From assembly GCF_042652645.1 (NCBI RefSeq), contig NZ_JBHSGU010000029.1, forward strand, positions 244,477 through 308,476: DNA of 64,000 bases. Direction: 5' to 3'. Below, in pieces: positions 18,841 to 28,200 of the stretch. The stretch is from Glaciecola siphonariae (lineage in GTDB: Bacteria; Pseudomonadota; Gammaproteobacteria; Enterobacterales; Alteromonadaceae). The translations under genes were made by a program, and so were the position numbers. Numbering within the stretch: the first letter of the stretch is position 1; every line of letters starts with the position of its first letter. The notes under the pieces were generated by a model that was given only the letters and a program-made list of their open reading frames with translations, did no database searches and was not told the origin of the DNA.

Positions 18841-19128
18841 ATGCAAATAAACCTTACCGGTCATCATGTAGAAATCACCGATTCATTGCGCACTTATGTG
18901 GATACCAAATTTGAAAAACTCGAAAGGCATTTTGATCACATAAACAATGTGCATGTAATTTTAAACGTAGAAAAGTTGAGCCAAAAAGCAGAAGCGACGC
19001 TACATTTAAACGGTGGCGAAGTGTTTGCAAACGCCGAACATACCGACATGTACGCTGCCATAGACTCTCTGATAGATAAGCTTGACCGACAGGTTATCAA
19101 GCACAAAGAAAAGCTTAGACGGCACTAG
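18841..19128 (+). CDS. hpf: Ribosome hibernation promoting factor HPF (short form)
   Basis: A 95-residue protein of the HPF/YfiA S30AE family: the MQINLTGHHVEITDSLRTYV start, basic helices and a KHKEKLRRH tail. The short form promotes 100S ribosome dimers together with RMF in gammaproteobacteria. AAGAGG ribosome-binding site at about 18825-18830. Confidence 0.95.
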   Translation: MQINLTGHHVEITDSLRTYVDTKFEKLERHFDHINNVHVILNVEKLSQKAEATLHLNGGEVFANAEHTDMYAAIDSLIDKLDRQVIKHKEKLRRH

Positions 19129-19141
19129 TTGATACCCTTAT

Positions 19142-19585
19142 ATGATCATTTCTGACATCATTTCACTCGACCGGACTCAATGTTCGGTTGAGTGTCATAG
19201 CAAAAAACGCATTTTTGAAGTTATTAGCGAAATTGCTATTAAGCAGCACCCTCAATTAGATCAAAATGAAGTTCTGACCAGCTTGCTCAATCGCGAAAAA
19301 ATGGGCAGTACAGGTATTGGCAATGGTATTGCAATCCCCCACGGACGTATGAACGGGATCAGTCAAATAATGGCAATCATTGTGACAAGTGACGAGCCGA
19401 TAGAGTTTGACGCCATCGACAATAAACCGGTCGATATCTTTTTTGCAATTCTAGTTCCCAATGACGAAGCCGAAACGCATTTGAAAGCATTGTCGGGCAT
19501 TGCTCGGAAACTAAGCGACAAAGACATTGTAAAAGCGATAAGAAAAGCCGAAAATAAAAATGAAATCGTCGCTGCACTAGCATAA
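19142..19585 (+). CDS. ptsN: Nitrogen-type PTS EIIA (PtsN)
   Basis: A 147-residue EIIA-Ntr. The phosphorylated His is His67 in GIAIPHGRM. PtsN receives phosphate from NPr and regulates potassium transport and other targets rather than importing sugar. It sits between hpf and rapZ, and its partner NPr is two genes downstream; EI-Ntr (PtsP) is not in the window. Confidence 0.95.
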   Translation: MIISDIISLDRTQCSVECHSKKRIFEVISEIAIKQHPQLDQNEVLTSLLNREKMGSTGIGNGIAIPHGRMNGISQIMAIIVTSDEPIEFDAIDNKPVDIFFAILVPNDEAETHLKALSGIARKLSDKDIVKAIRKAENKNEIVAALA

Positions 19586-19618
19586 GCGACCCCCTCAAAT
19601 ATTAATCAGGAGCAAGGT

Positions 19619-20482
19619 GTGAAGCTGTTAATAATAAGCGGCCGGTCTGGCTCAGGTAAGTCTATCGCGCTCAGAGCGCTTGAAGATTTAGGGTATTATT
19701 GTGTTGATAATATCCCCGTAAATTTGCTCCCTACCCTTACCCATGCGCTCGCTGACGAACACGAGCTAGTTGCCGTGAGTATTGACGTGCGAAACATGCC
19801 AAAGGCCGAGCAAGAGATTTCAGAAATTCTCGAATACCTGCCAGAATTTTGGGACATCACCATCATATTCTTAGATGCCAGCGATGATGTTCTTATAAAA
19901 CGCTATAGCGAGACGCGCCGCTTGCATCCATTATTTAAATTATCTAATTCACTTACCGATGCGATTAGCGCTGAGCGAGAAATTCTTGTGCCGGTGGCTG
20001 AAAAAGCAGATTTAAATATAAACACAGATCAACTGTCGGTACACGATCTCGCTGAGCTCATAAGGGAGCGCGTGTTAGGCAAAAAAAGCACTGACTTAGT
20101 GATTTTGTTTGAGTCCTTTGGATTCAAATATGGCATTCCCAAAGACGCCGATTATGTTTTTGACGTGCGCTTTTTACCCAACCCGCATTGGGACCCGGAC
20201 CTTCGTCCGCTAACGGGTTTAGATGGCCCGGTTGAGGTGTTTCTTGCGGGGCAACCTTTAGTTATGAAGTTTATTTGGCAAGTCCAAAATCTGATAACGA
20301 CTTGGCTGCCTCATCTTGAGCGAAACAACCGCAGCTACGTAACCATTGCCATTGGCTGTACCGGTGGTCAGCATCGCAGCGTGTATGTGGCGCAAGCGCT
20401 CTCTGAAACATTCAAATCCACTCATGGTGACGTGCAGGTTAAGCATAGAGAACTTAAAAACATCCTCGCAAAGCAGGCTTAA
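19619..20482 (+). CDS. rapZ: RNase adapter protein RapZ
   Basis: A 287-residue protein: Walker A GRSGSGKS at residues 8-15 in the N-terminal kinase-like domain, and a C-terminal domain with GCTGGQHRSV. RapZ guides RNase E to the sRNA GlmZ and so controls GlmS and amino-sugar supply. GTG start 19619, preceded by AGGAGCAAGG. Confidence 0.95.
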   Translation: MKLLIISGRSGSGKSIALRALEDLGYYCVDNIPVNLLPTLTHALADEHELVAVSIDVRNMPKAEQEISEILEYLPEFWDITIIFLDASDDVLIKRYSETRRLHPLFKLSNSLTDAISAEREILVPVAEKADLNINTDQLSVHDLAELIRERVLGKKSTDLVILFESFGFKYGIPKDADYVFDVRFLPNPHWDPDLRPLTGLDGPVEVFLAGQPLVMKFIWQVQNLITTWLPHLERNNRSYVTIAIGCTGGQHRSVYVAQALSETFKSTHGDVQVKHRELKNILAKQA

Positions 20483-20484
20483 TA

Positions 20485-20769
20485 ATGAACAAACCCCATT
20501 CGGTGACCCGCCAGCTAACCATTACCAATAAGCTTGGCCTGCACGCTCGCGCCGCCACCAAGCTGGTACAGCTCGCTAAGCAGTTCGAGGCAGATATTCA
20601 GCTAACGCAAGCAGATAATACAGCGCCTGCCAATAGCGTCTTAGCACTTATGATGCTAGAAAGCGGCCAGGGAAAAACCGTTGAGGTAAGCTGCACTGGC
20701 AAAGATGCTGATGCAGCGATGGTGGCTATCAGTGAACTCATTGAAAACAAATTCGACGAAAGCGAATAA
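20485..20769 (+). CDS. npr: Phosphocarrier protein NPr (PtsO)
   Basis: A 94-residue HPr-like protein; the phosphorylated His is His20 in KLGLHARAATK, and the helix NSVLALMMLESGQG corresponds to the regulatory Ser region of HPr. It passes phosphate from EI-Ntr to PtsN. The start is 2 bases after the rapZ stop. Confidence 0.95.
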   Translation: MNKPHSVTRQLTITNKLGLHARAATKLVQLAKQFEADIQLTQADNTAPANSVLALMMLESGQGKTVEVSCTGKDADAAMVAISELIENKFDESE

Positions 20770-20921
20770 ATACGTATTCATCGTTTAGCAAGGTCAGTTA
20801 ATAGGCCTCGCGCACTATAAACTTCATAAAAATCAAGTATTCATGAGCCTTTATGGTGATATAATGCCACTAGAAGCCTCAGCATTTCGTTTATGCTCGC
20901 TTGACTTCTCTTGGGGTAAAC

Positions 20922-22280
20922 ATGTCAGAAACCGCAGAACTAAGTAATACGCAGGCTAGACTTGAGTCTATCGGTCGTTCTTTGAATGCCGGCGCATTTG
21001 TGCGCGTGCGTAAAATGCTGCTCGATTTACCTGCCAGTGACGTCGCGCTTCTGCTTGAATCTTCACCCACAAAAACTCGAGACGAACTATGGAGACTGCT
21101 TGACGCAGACTTTCATGGAGACGTCATTGAAGAGCTGTCGGAGGATGTTCGAAACGGCATTATTAGTAAAATGATGCCAGCGACAGTTGTTGATGCCCTC
21201 GAAGAGATGGACACCGATGACTTGGCAGAGACCTTAAGCTCACTGCCTGACAACGTTCTGCAAAGCATTCTTAAATCAATGGATGCCCAAGACCGATTAA
21301 GGGCTGAAAAAGCCTTATCGTATGGTGAAGAAACCGCCGGTTTCATCATGAACACCGACACCATCACCCTACGCCCAGATGTAAGCATAGATGTAGTATT
21401 GCGCTACTTGCGTTTAAAAACCGAACTACCTGAAAATACCGATACCCTTTACGTTGTCGACCGCCAAGATATTCTTATTGGCACCGTATCACTTGCTACT
21501 TTGCTTACCGCCAGTCCTGACATTTCTGTCACAGACATCATGGACGATGAACCAGATGCTATTAGCGCCGATACGCCCGATGACGAAGTCGCCAGCATGT
21601 TTGAGCGATATAACTGGCTGTCAGCGCCAGTTGTGGATAATGAACACAAATTAGTAGGCCGGATTACCATTGATGATGTAGTCGATATTATTCGTGAGGA
21701 CGCCGAACACTCCATGATGAGTATGGCGGGCCTTGATGACGAAGAAGATACATTTGCTCCCGTGGGCCAAAGTACCAAGCGTCGCTCTGTCTGGTTAGGC
21801 GTGAATCTGGTGACGGCGCTTTTAGCGGCAGCCGTGAGCGATATGTTTGAGGCAACTCTTAGTCAGCTCGCGGTCCTTGCCATTCTCAATACCATTGTGC
21901 CGAGTATGGGCGGGGTTGCTGGCAATCAAACCTTAACGCTTGTAATACGCGGTATGGCGCTCGGTCACGTCACTGGCAGCAACTCCGTGTGGTTGGTGCG
22001 TAAAGAGCTGGCAATTGGATTTTTCAATGGCATGATTTGGGCAATATTGATTGCTGGCGTAATTGCCCTTTGGAAACAGGACTACATGCTGGGCGCCGTG
22101 ATAGCTTTTGCTATGATGATGAATATGATGGCCGCAGGTCTTGCCGGTGCCACCTTACCCATCATCATGAAGCGCTTAAATATAGACCCGGCCTTAGCCG
22201 GTAGTGTCATTCTTACAACGATTACCGACGTTGTAGGTATTTTCGCCTTCTTAGGCACTGCAACGCTATTTTTGCTCTAA
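20922..22280 (+). CDS. mgtE: Magnesium transporter MgtE
   Basis: A 452-residue MgtE: N-terminal superhelical domain (about 1-125), two CBS domains (about 130-255) that sense Mg2+, then five transmembrane helices (about 280-452) with the pore segment after PSMGGVAGNQTLTL. ATG 20922 is preceded by TTGGGG; an upstream TTG at 20901 is less likely. TATAAT at 20860-20865 may be its -10. I see no M-box riboswitch in the 150-base leader. Convergent with arcB. Confidence 0.95.
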   Translation: MSETAELSNTQARLESIGRSLNAGAFVRVRKMLLDLPASDVALLLESSPTKTRDELWRLLDADFHGDVIEELSEDVRNGIISKMMPATVVDALEEMDTDDLAETLSSLPDNVLQSILKSMDAQDRLRAEKALSYGEETAGFIMNTDTITLRPDVSIDVVLRYLRLKTELPENTDTLYVVDRQDILIGTVSLATLLTASPDISVTDIMDDEPDAISADTPDDEVASMFERYNWLSAPVVDNEHKLVGRITIDDVVDIIREDAEHSMMSMAGLDDEEDTFAPVGQSTKRRSVWLGVNLVTALLAAAVSDMFEATLSQLAVLAILNTIVPSMGGVAGNQTLTLVIRGMALGHVTGSNSVWLVRKELAIGFFNGMIWAILIAGVIALWKQDYMLGAVIAFAMMMNMMAAGLAGATLPIIMKRLNIDPALAGSVILTTITDVVGIFAFLGTATLFLL

Positions 22281-22322
22281 CTGCAAAATCTGCATTGTCG
22301 CGTTTACTGCAGAAATCTTAGG

Positions 22323-24722
22323 CTAGTCGTCAATTTCATTTTCACGCAGCCATAGCTCTAGCGCAGGGACATCTTGTGCCAAGGCCATGTCAAGCTGCTC
22401 CATCCAATCATGCACATTTTCCCACCATGCAGGATGATCGCCCTGCTGAATTTCATTAGCGGCACTTTGCACGCGCGAAAGCCCCACGGAGCCCGCTGCT
22501 CCTTTGATTTTATGCGCCTGTGAGCAAACTTCATCTTTATCTTGAGCCGCCAGCGCAACCTTCATTTCCTCCATATACTCAGGAATTTTCTCTTTGAACA
22601 CGCCCAAGCTGGTTTTCACCATGGAGTCGCCGATGGTCTCAATTAGCATGTTAAGTAAATCTGCATCTAAAACGCTAGGTGCTTCTTTTTGAATTTTCAC
22701 AACATCGTCCTTTGCTTGTATAGGCACATCTGTTTGGGTGTCGGTACGTGCGAACAGTTCATTGAACACCTGTATCACGCGGCTCTTTTTAATGGGTTTG
22801 GCAATGATATCGTCCATCCCGTTTTGCAAATATTCCTCACGCTTTTTAATGACGTTGGCCGTTAGCGCAACAATGGGTGTTTGTAGCACAAGATCTTCGT
22901 CAAGTAAGGTGCGAGCAACATCAAATCCTGTCATGTCGGGCAACTGAATATCGAGCAATATAAGGTCGAAGGTTTCAGCCCTCGCCATATCAATTGCCGC
23001 TTGGCCGGTCATCGCAACACTTACTTTCTGCCCGAGCTTTTCGAGTAGCGCTTTTGCGACCATAACGTTTAGCTCGATATCTTCAACTAAAAGGATATTA
23101 AGGCCTTTGACCTGTAACTCCTCCATGGCTACTCGCTCATCAGATACTGTGACCGGCAATGTAATTTCAAAGCAGGTTCCCTTATTAAGCTCGGAATTCA
23201 CCTGAATATCGCCGCCCATTTTATCGACCATCTGTTTACAGATGGCGAGGCCAATACCCGTCCCGGTGGCTGACTGAAAATCTTCGCGCTGCACCTGATA
23301 ATACATCGCAAATATTTTGTCGAGCTCAGTTTTGGGAATACCAATACCGGTATCGCGGATAGTAAAGTGAATATTGGCAGTCTTTGTACCCGTTGTACTG
23401 GCAGACATACTCAACGAAACTGAGCCTTTGGGCGTAAACTTAACGGCATTAAACAACATGTTCCATAATACCTGTCGCAGACGCGTGCCGTCGGCTTCAA
23501 AGGCCGCAGGCACCGGTTCTATGACTTCATAGTTGAAGCTTAGGTTTTTATCAGCCGCGAGTAGTCGAATGATGCTAGCAATTTCGTTAACAAATGCGGT
23601 AGTCGATACCGTTTTTAACTGAATTTCAACTTTGTCTCGGTCGAGCTTGTCTAAATCAATGATGTCGTTAAATATGTTGCCCAGCGTAATTGCGCTAGCA
23701 TAAATAGTACTAACCCATTCAAATTGTTCTGTATTTAGCTGTGTGTCTCGAAGCATTCGGCTCAAGCCAACAATGCCGTTTAGTGGGGTGCGCAGTTCGT
23801 GCGAAATCGTCGCTATAAATTTCGTTTTATCTTTACTCGCCTGCTCAATGGCGACTTGTGACTGTTTTCGCTCGGTCATATCTCGACCGAAGGCGAGCAA
23901 GCCCAGACGGTGGCCATCGTTGTCATAAAAAGGAACTTTTTGCATTTCAAAAAATCGCTTTCGCCCGTCGGCAAATCGTAGCCATAGCTCTTCAGTAATA
24001 GACGCATTGCGCTCTAGAACCTCATGATCTGACGCGGCGACCTGTCGCGCAAGCTCTTCATCATAAACTTGATGCGGCGTCAGTCCGAGCAGCTCCTCTT
24101 CGGTTTTGCCCACTAATTCTTCGGCCACTTTATTGCAGCCAGCGAATTTACCTTCTTCATTGCGGTAGTAAATGAGATCGGGTGAAGCGTCGATAATTGA
24201 GCGAGTGAGTGTAGAGAGGCGTCTTGCTTGAAGTTCCTGCTCAGATTTTTCTTTAATTTGCCGCTCAAGCTCAGAGAACATTTTTTCACGCTCAAGCTGA
24301 GCGTTTTTACGCTGTTCTATTTCATAATTTAGCTGACGGATATTGTTCTGCAGTTCACGATTTAGAATAACATCATGGCGGCGCAGCCGCTCGAGTTGGC
24401 TAACAGCCTCTTCAAGGTTAATACGCGAATGCTCAAGTTGTTTAATCAGCTCACTGAAAAAATACAGTACCCACGGCGCACTGATCAGCGTCAAAACCAA
24501 GGCACCGATAAAATCATCCACCTCAATGTCGCTTCCCATGCTAGCGCGAATGATATAAGAGCCAAACAGGGTAAATAACAAAGTAAATACAACAAACAGT
24601 ACGCTGACCTTTAGCGTACCGACCTTATCGACGAATTGTGCGAATTTAATCGCCCACGACTCTGGAGGAGTTTTTAGCTGCATGGCTGTTTTAGAAGAAC
24701 CTATAAAAGAAAGTAGCGACAT
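22323..24722 (-). CDS. arcB: Aerobic respiration control sensor kinase ArcB
   Basis: A 799-residue tripartite hybrid kinase. Two transmembrane helices (about 38-59 and 71-91), a coiled-coil linker (about 93-170), PAS domain (about 172-285), HisKA with His308 in SHELRTPLNG, HATPase with DTGIGIP (457-463) and GTGIGL (487-492), receiver with Asp591, and Hpt with His737 (AHKIKGAAGS). It closely follows E. coli ArcB. Of the two redox cysteines of E. coli ArcB, the one in the GCN motif is present (Cys196) but the second is replaced by Phe257. Divergent from gltB; this adjacency is also found in E. coli. arcA is not in the window. Confidence 0.95.
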   Translation of the reverse strand: MSLLSFIGSSKTAMQLKTPPESWAIKFAQFVDKVGTLKVSVLFVVFTLLFTLFGSYIIRASMGSDIEVDDFIGALVLTLISAPWVLYFFSELIKQLEHSRINLEEAVSQLERLRRHDVILNRELQNNIRQLNYEIEQRKNAQLEREKMFSELERQIKEKSEQELQARRLSTLTRSIIDASPDLIYYRNEEGKFAGCNKVAEELVGKTEEELLGLTPHQVYDEELARQVAASDHEVLERNASITEELWLRFADGRKRFFEMQKVPFYDNDGHRLGLLAFGRDMTERKQSQVAIEQASKDKTKFIATISHELRTPLNGIVGLSRMLRDTQLNTEQFEWVSTIYASAITLGNIFNDIIDLDKLDRDKVEIQLKTVSTTAFVNEIASIIRLLAADKNLSFNYEVIEPVPAAFEADGTRLRQVLWNMLFNAVKFTPKGSVSLSMSASTTGTKTANIHFTIRDTGIGIPKTELDKIFAMYYQVQREDFQSATGTGIGLAICKQMVDKMGGDIQVNSELNKGTCFEITLPVTVSDERVAMEELQVKGLNILLVEDIELNVMVAKALLEKLGQKVSVAMTGQAAIDMARAETFDLILLDIQLPDMTGFDVARTLLDEDLVLQTPIVALTANVIKKREEYLQNGMDDIIAKPIKKSRVIQVFNELFARTDTQTDVPIQAKDDVVKIQKEAPSVLDADLLNMLIETIGDSMVKTSLGVFKEKIPEYMEEMKVALAAQDKDEVCSQAHKIKGAAGSVGLSRVQSAANEIQQGDHPAWWENVHDWMEQLDMALAQDVPALELWLRENEIDD

Positions 24723-25239
24723 GCTATCAAATATTAAGATTTCAGGGTAGTCACTCCCCTTTCTCTTGCTTCATTTAGACAAATCGATGGGTAAATATTT
24801 ATGCGCTTAAATCGCGTTAAAATGGCATCTTCAGAAAAATGGACTGCGCCAAACTTAGTTGTACTTACAACTAAATTTCACATCATATTAACGCTGTATC
24901 ACTGAGTGTACGCGTCTAAGACTATTTTTAATTAAAAATAAAATATATATATTTCAGCCAATTAGGCCCTATTGATTTGATGAATGGCAATATTGCGAAC
25001 CGTGATAATTGATTTCTCTGAGCGAAATAGGTATTTTCTCAGACCCGCTTAGTGAATTGCATAATAATTCGATACGCATTCGTATCTTCAAAACCGCAAA
25101 CTAACGACAATACAATAATAACAATATTAAAAGCAGCGAAAGGCTGGGTATATAACTTGGGTGTTTGCGTCAAACATAAGCAGGTATGTTGTTCAATGCA
25201 GCATAGCGCGACACAGATTGATGCGTGAAGGAGTATTAA
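24723..25239. other. Long divergent regulatory region arcB / gltB
   Basis: 517 bases without a credible gene. It contains the inverted repeats TTAGTTGT-ACTT-ACAACTAA (24855-24874) and GATACG-CATT-CGTATC (25071-25086), and an AT-rich tract around 24925-24955 (TTTTTAATTAAAAA then an AT alternation). These are plausible operators or a bent promoter region for gltBD and arcB. I see no tRNA, riboswitch or T-run terminator. Confidence 0.6.
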
Positions 25240-28200
25240 ATGGGTTTGTATCATGTAACCGATTCAAAAGATAACTGCGGATTTGGGCTTATCGCTCACA
25301 TTCAGGGCGATGCTAGCCACAAACTCGTAACAACGGCCATAGAAGGTCTAGACCGTATGCAGCATCGTGGCGGAGTTGCCGCCGACGGCAAAACGGGTGA
25401 CGGCTGCGGTTTATTGCTGCAAAAGCCAGACAGCTTCTTCAAAAAAGTCGCCAAAGGGCGTGACTGGACCTTAAATACGAACTATGCCGTTGGCATGGTG
25501 TTTCTAAATCGCGACCCGATTGTCGCAAGTGCCGCGCGTGCCGTACTTAACGCAGAGCTAGAAAAGGAAATGTTAAGCGTGGTGGGTTGGCGTGAAGTGC
25601 CTACCGACCATAGCGTATTGGGCGACCTAGCGAAAACGGGCGTCCCTCAAATCGAGCAAATTTTTGTAAATGCACCAAGCGGCTGGTCTATGCCAGACCT
25701 TGAGCGCAGATTGTACATGGCTCGACGAAGAGCTGAAAAAGTACTCGCAGAAGACGAAGATTTTTACATCGCATGTTTATCGACCTTTGTAACCATCTAC
25801 AAAGGCTTGGTCATGCCAAAAGACCTCCCTGCGTTTTATCATGATCTGGCAGACCCCGACATGCAGTCGTCTATCTGCGTATTCCATCAGCGATTTTCAA
25901 CCAACACCCTTCCGAAGTGGCCGCTCGCGCAGCCTTTTAGATTTCTTGCCCACAACGGCGAAATTAATACCATAAAAGGGAACCGCGACTGGGCGATTGC
26001 TCGAACCAGTAAGTTTGCCACCCCGCTCATTCCTGATTTGCGCGATGCCGCGCCGTTTGTAAACTTGACCGGCTCAGATTCAAGTTCGTTAGACAACATG
26101 CTGGAGCTATTTTTGGCCGGCGGTATGGATTTGTTCCGTGCGATGCGCCTGCTAGTGCCGCCTGCATATCAAAATAACAAAACCATGGACCCAAATTTGC
26201 GTGCATTCTATGAGTTTAACTCTATGCACATGGAGCCTTGGGATGGCCCAGCGGGTATTGTGATGACCAATGGTCGTCACGTCGCCTGTAACCTTGACCG
26301 CAATGGTTTACGTCCCGCTCGCTACGTCATTACAAATGATAATCTCATTACCCTCGCCTCAGAAATAGGGATTTGGGACTACAAACAAGAAGACGTAGTT
26401 GAAAAAGGCCGTGTAGGTCCAGGTGAAATGCTTGCGGTAGACACGCATACGGGCAAAATTTGGCGCTCAAATGAAATTGATGAAGATTTAAAAGCGCGCC
26501 ACCCCTACGCTGAATGGATTACATCGCACATCAAGCGCCTGGCACCCATTGAGCAGGTAGACGCCTCACAAATTGGCAAGCGCGCCTTTGACGACGTGCA
26601 AATGGCGACCTACCATAAACTGTTTAACTACAGTTACGAAGAAATGCAGCAAATCATCAAGGTGCTCGCAAAAGACGGCCAAGAGGCGGTGGGCTCTATG
26701 GGCGACGACACACCAATGGCGGTTATGTCCTCAAAAAACCGTACGCTCTATGATTTTTTCCGTCAGCAGTTTGCTCAAGTGACGAACCCTCCCATTGATT
26801 CACTACGTGAAAATCACGTCATGTCTTTGGCAACGTGCATTGGGCGAGAACAAAATGTATTTAATGAGACGAGCGGCTATGCTCACCGTGTATTGTTTGA
26901 CTCGCCAGTGCTGGTATATACCGACCTTAAGCAACTTAAAGAATACGATTCTCAGTACTATCATAACGAGCAAATAGACATTAACTACCGCTTAGAAGAG
27001 GGCCTTGAGAACGCACTTATACGAATTTGTGATGAAGCTGAAAATGCAGTGCGTGAGCGAAATGCCGCCTTTGTTATTTTAAGCGACAGACAAATTGCTA
27101 AAGATACACTGCCCATTCCTGCCGCGATGGCCGTTGGTGCGGTGCAGCGACGATTGATTGACAAGCAACTACGTTGTGACGCGAACATTGTGATTGAAAC
27201 TGCCTCTGCTAGAGACCCGCATCACTTTGCGGTGCTCATAGGCTTAGGCGCAACCGCCGTTTATCCTTTCTTAGCATATGAAACTATTGAACAAATGGTT
27301 GAGCAAAAAGAGCTCGATATTTCGCCTATGGAGGCAGTACTTAATTATCGCAAAGGCATAAACAAAGGCCTTTATAAAATAATGTCTAAAATGGGCATCA
27401 GCACGATTGCCAGCTACAGAAGCTCAAAATTGTTTGAAGCTATTGGCATAAATAGCGATGTCATAGAGCTTTGTTTTAAAGGGATTCCTAGCCGCGTGCA
27501 AGGCGCTAGCTTCGAAGATTTTGAACAGGATGTTGTAAATAGTGCCCGCATTGCTTGGCTAAAACGCAAGTCTATTTCCCATGGCGGCTTGTTGAAGTAT
27601 GTGCATGGCGGCGAGTATCATGCCTACAATCCAGATGTAGTTAAAACGCTGCAAACAGCGGTGGTAAGTGGTAATTATGCCGATTACCAAGTTTTTTCTG
27701 ACTTGGTAAATAAGCGTAATCCTAGCCACTTACGTGACCTTATGGGCTTAAAGTCTGATTTAAGTCCAGTGTCGATTGATGACGTAGAAGCCGCTGAACA
27801 TTTGTTTCCGCGCTTTGATACCGCGGCAATGTCCATAGGTGCACTTAGCCCTGAGGCTCATGAAGCCCTTGCAATTGCAATGAATCGATTAGGCGGACAG
27901 TCTAATTCGGGTGAAGGTGGCGAGGATCCTAAACGCTTTAACACCGAGAGAAACTCTAAAATTAAGCAGGTAGCCTCTGGCCGATTTGGCGTGACCGCGC
28001 ACTACCTAATGAATGCAAATGTTATTCAAATTAAGGTTGCTCAAGGGGCAAAACCTGGAGAAGGCGGGCAACTGCCCGGTGATAAAGTAAATAAGTATAT
28101 TGCAGAACTGCGCTTTTCTGTGCCTGGCGTGACGCTGATATCACCGCCTCCTCATCACGACATTTATTCCATTGAAGATTTAGCGCAATTAATTTTTGAT

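Noticed and set aside
25039..25254. A 71-residue minus-strand frame in the arcB/gltB gap
   Set aside because: Overlaps the gltB start, odd Cys-rich composition, no ribosome-binding site, and the region looks regulatory.
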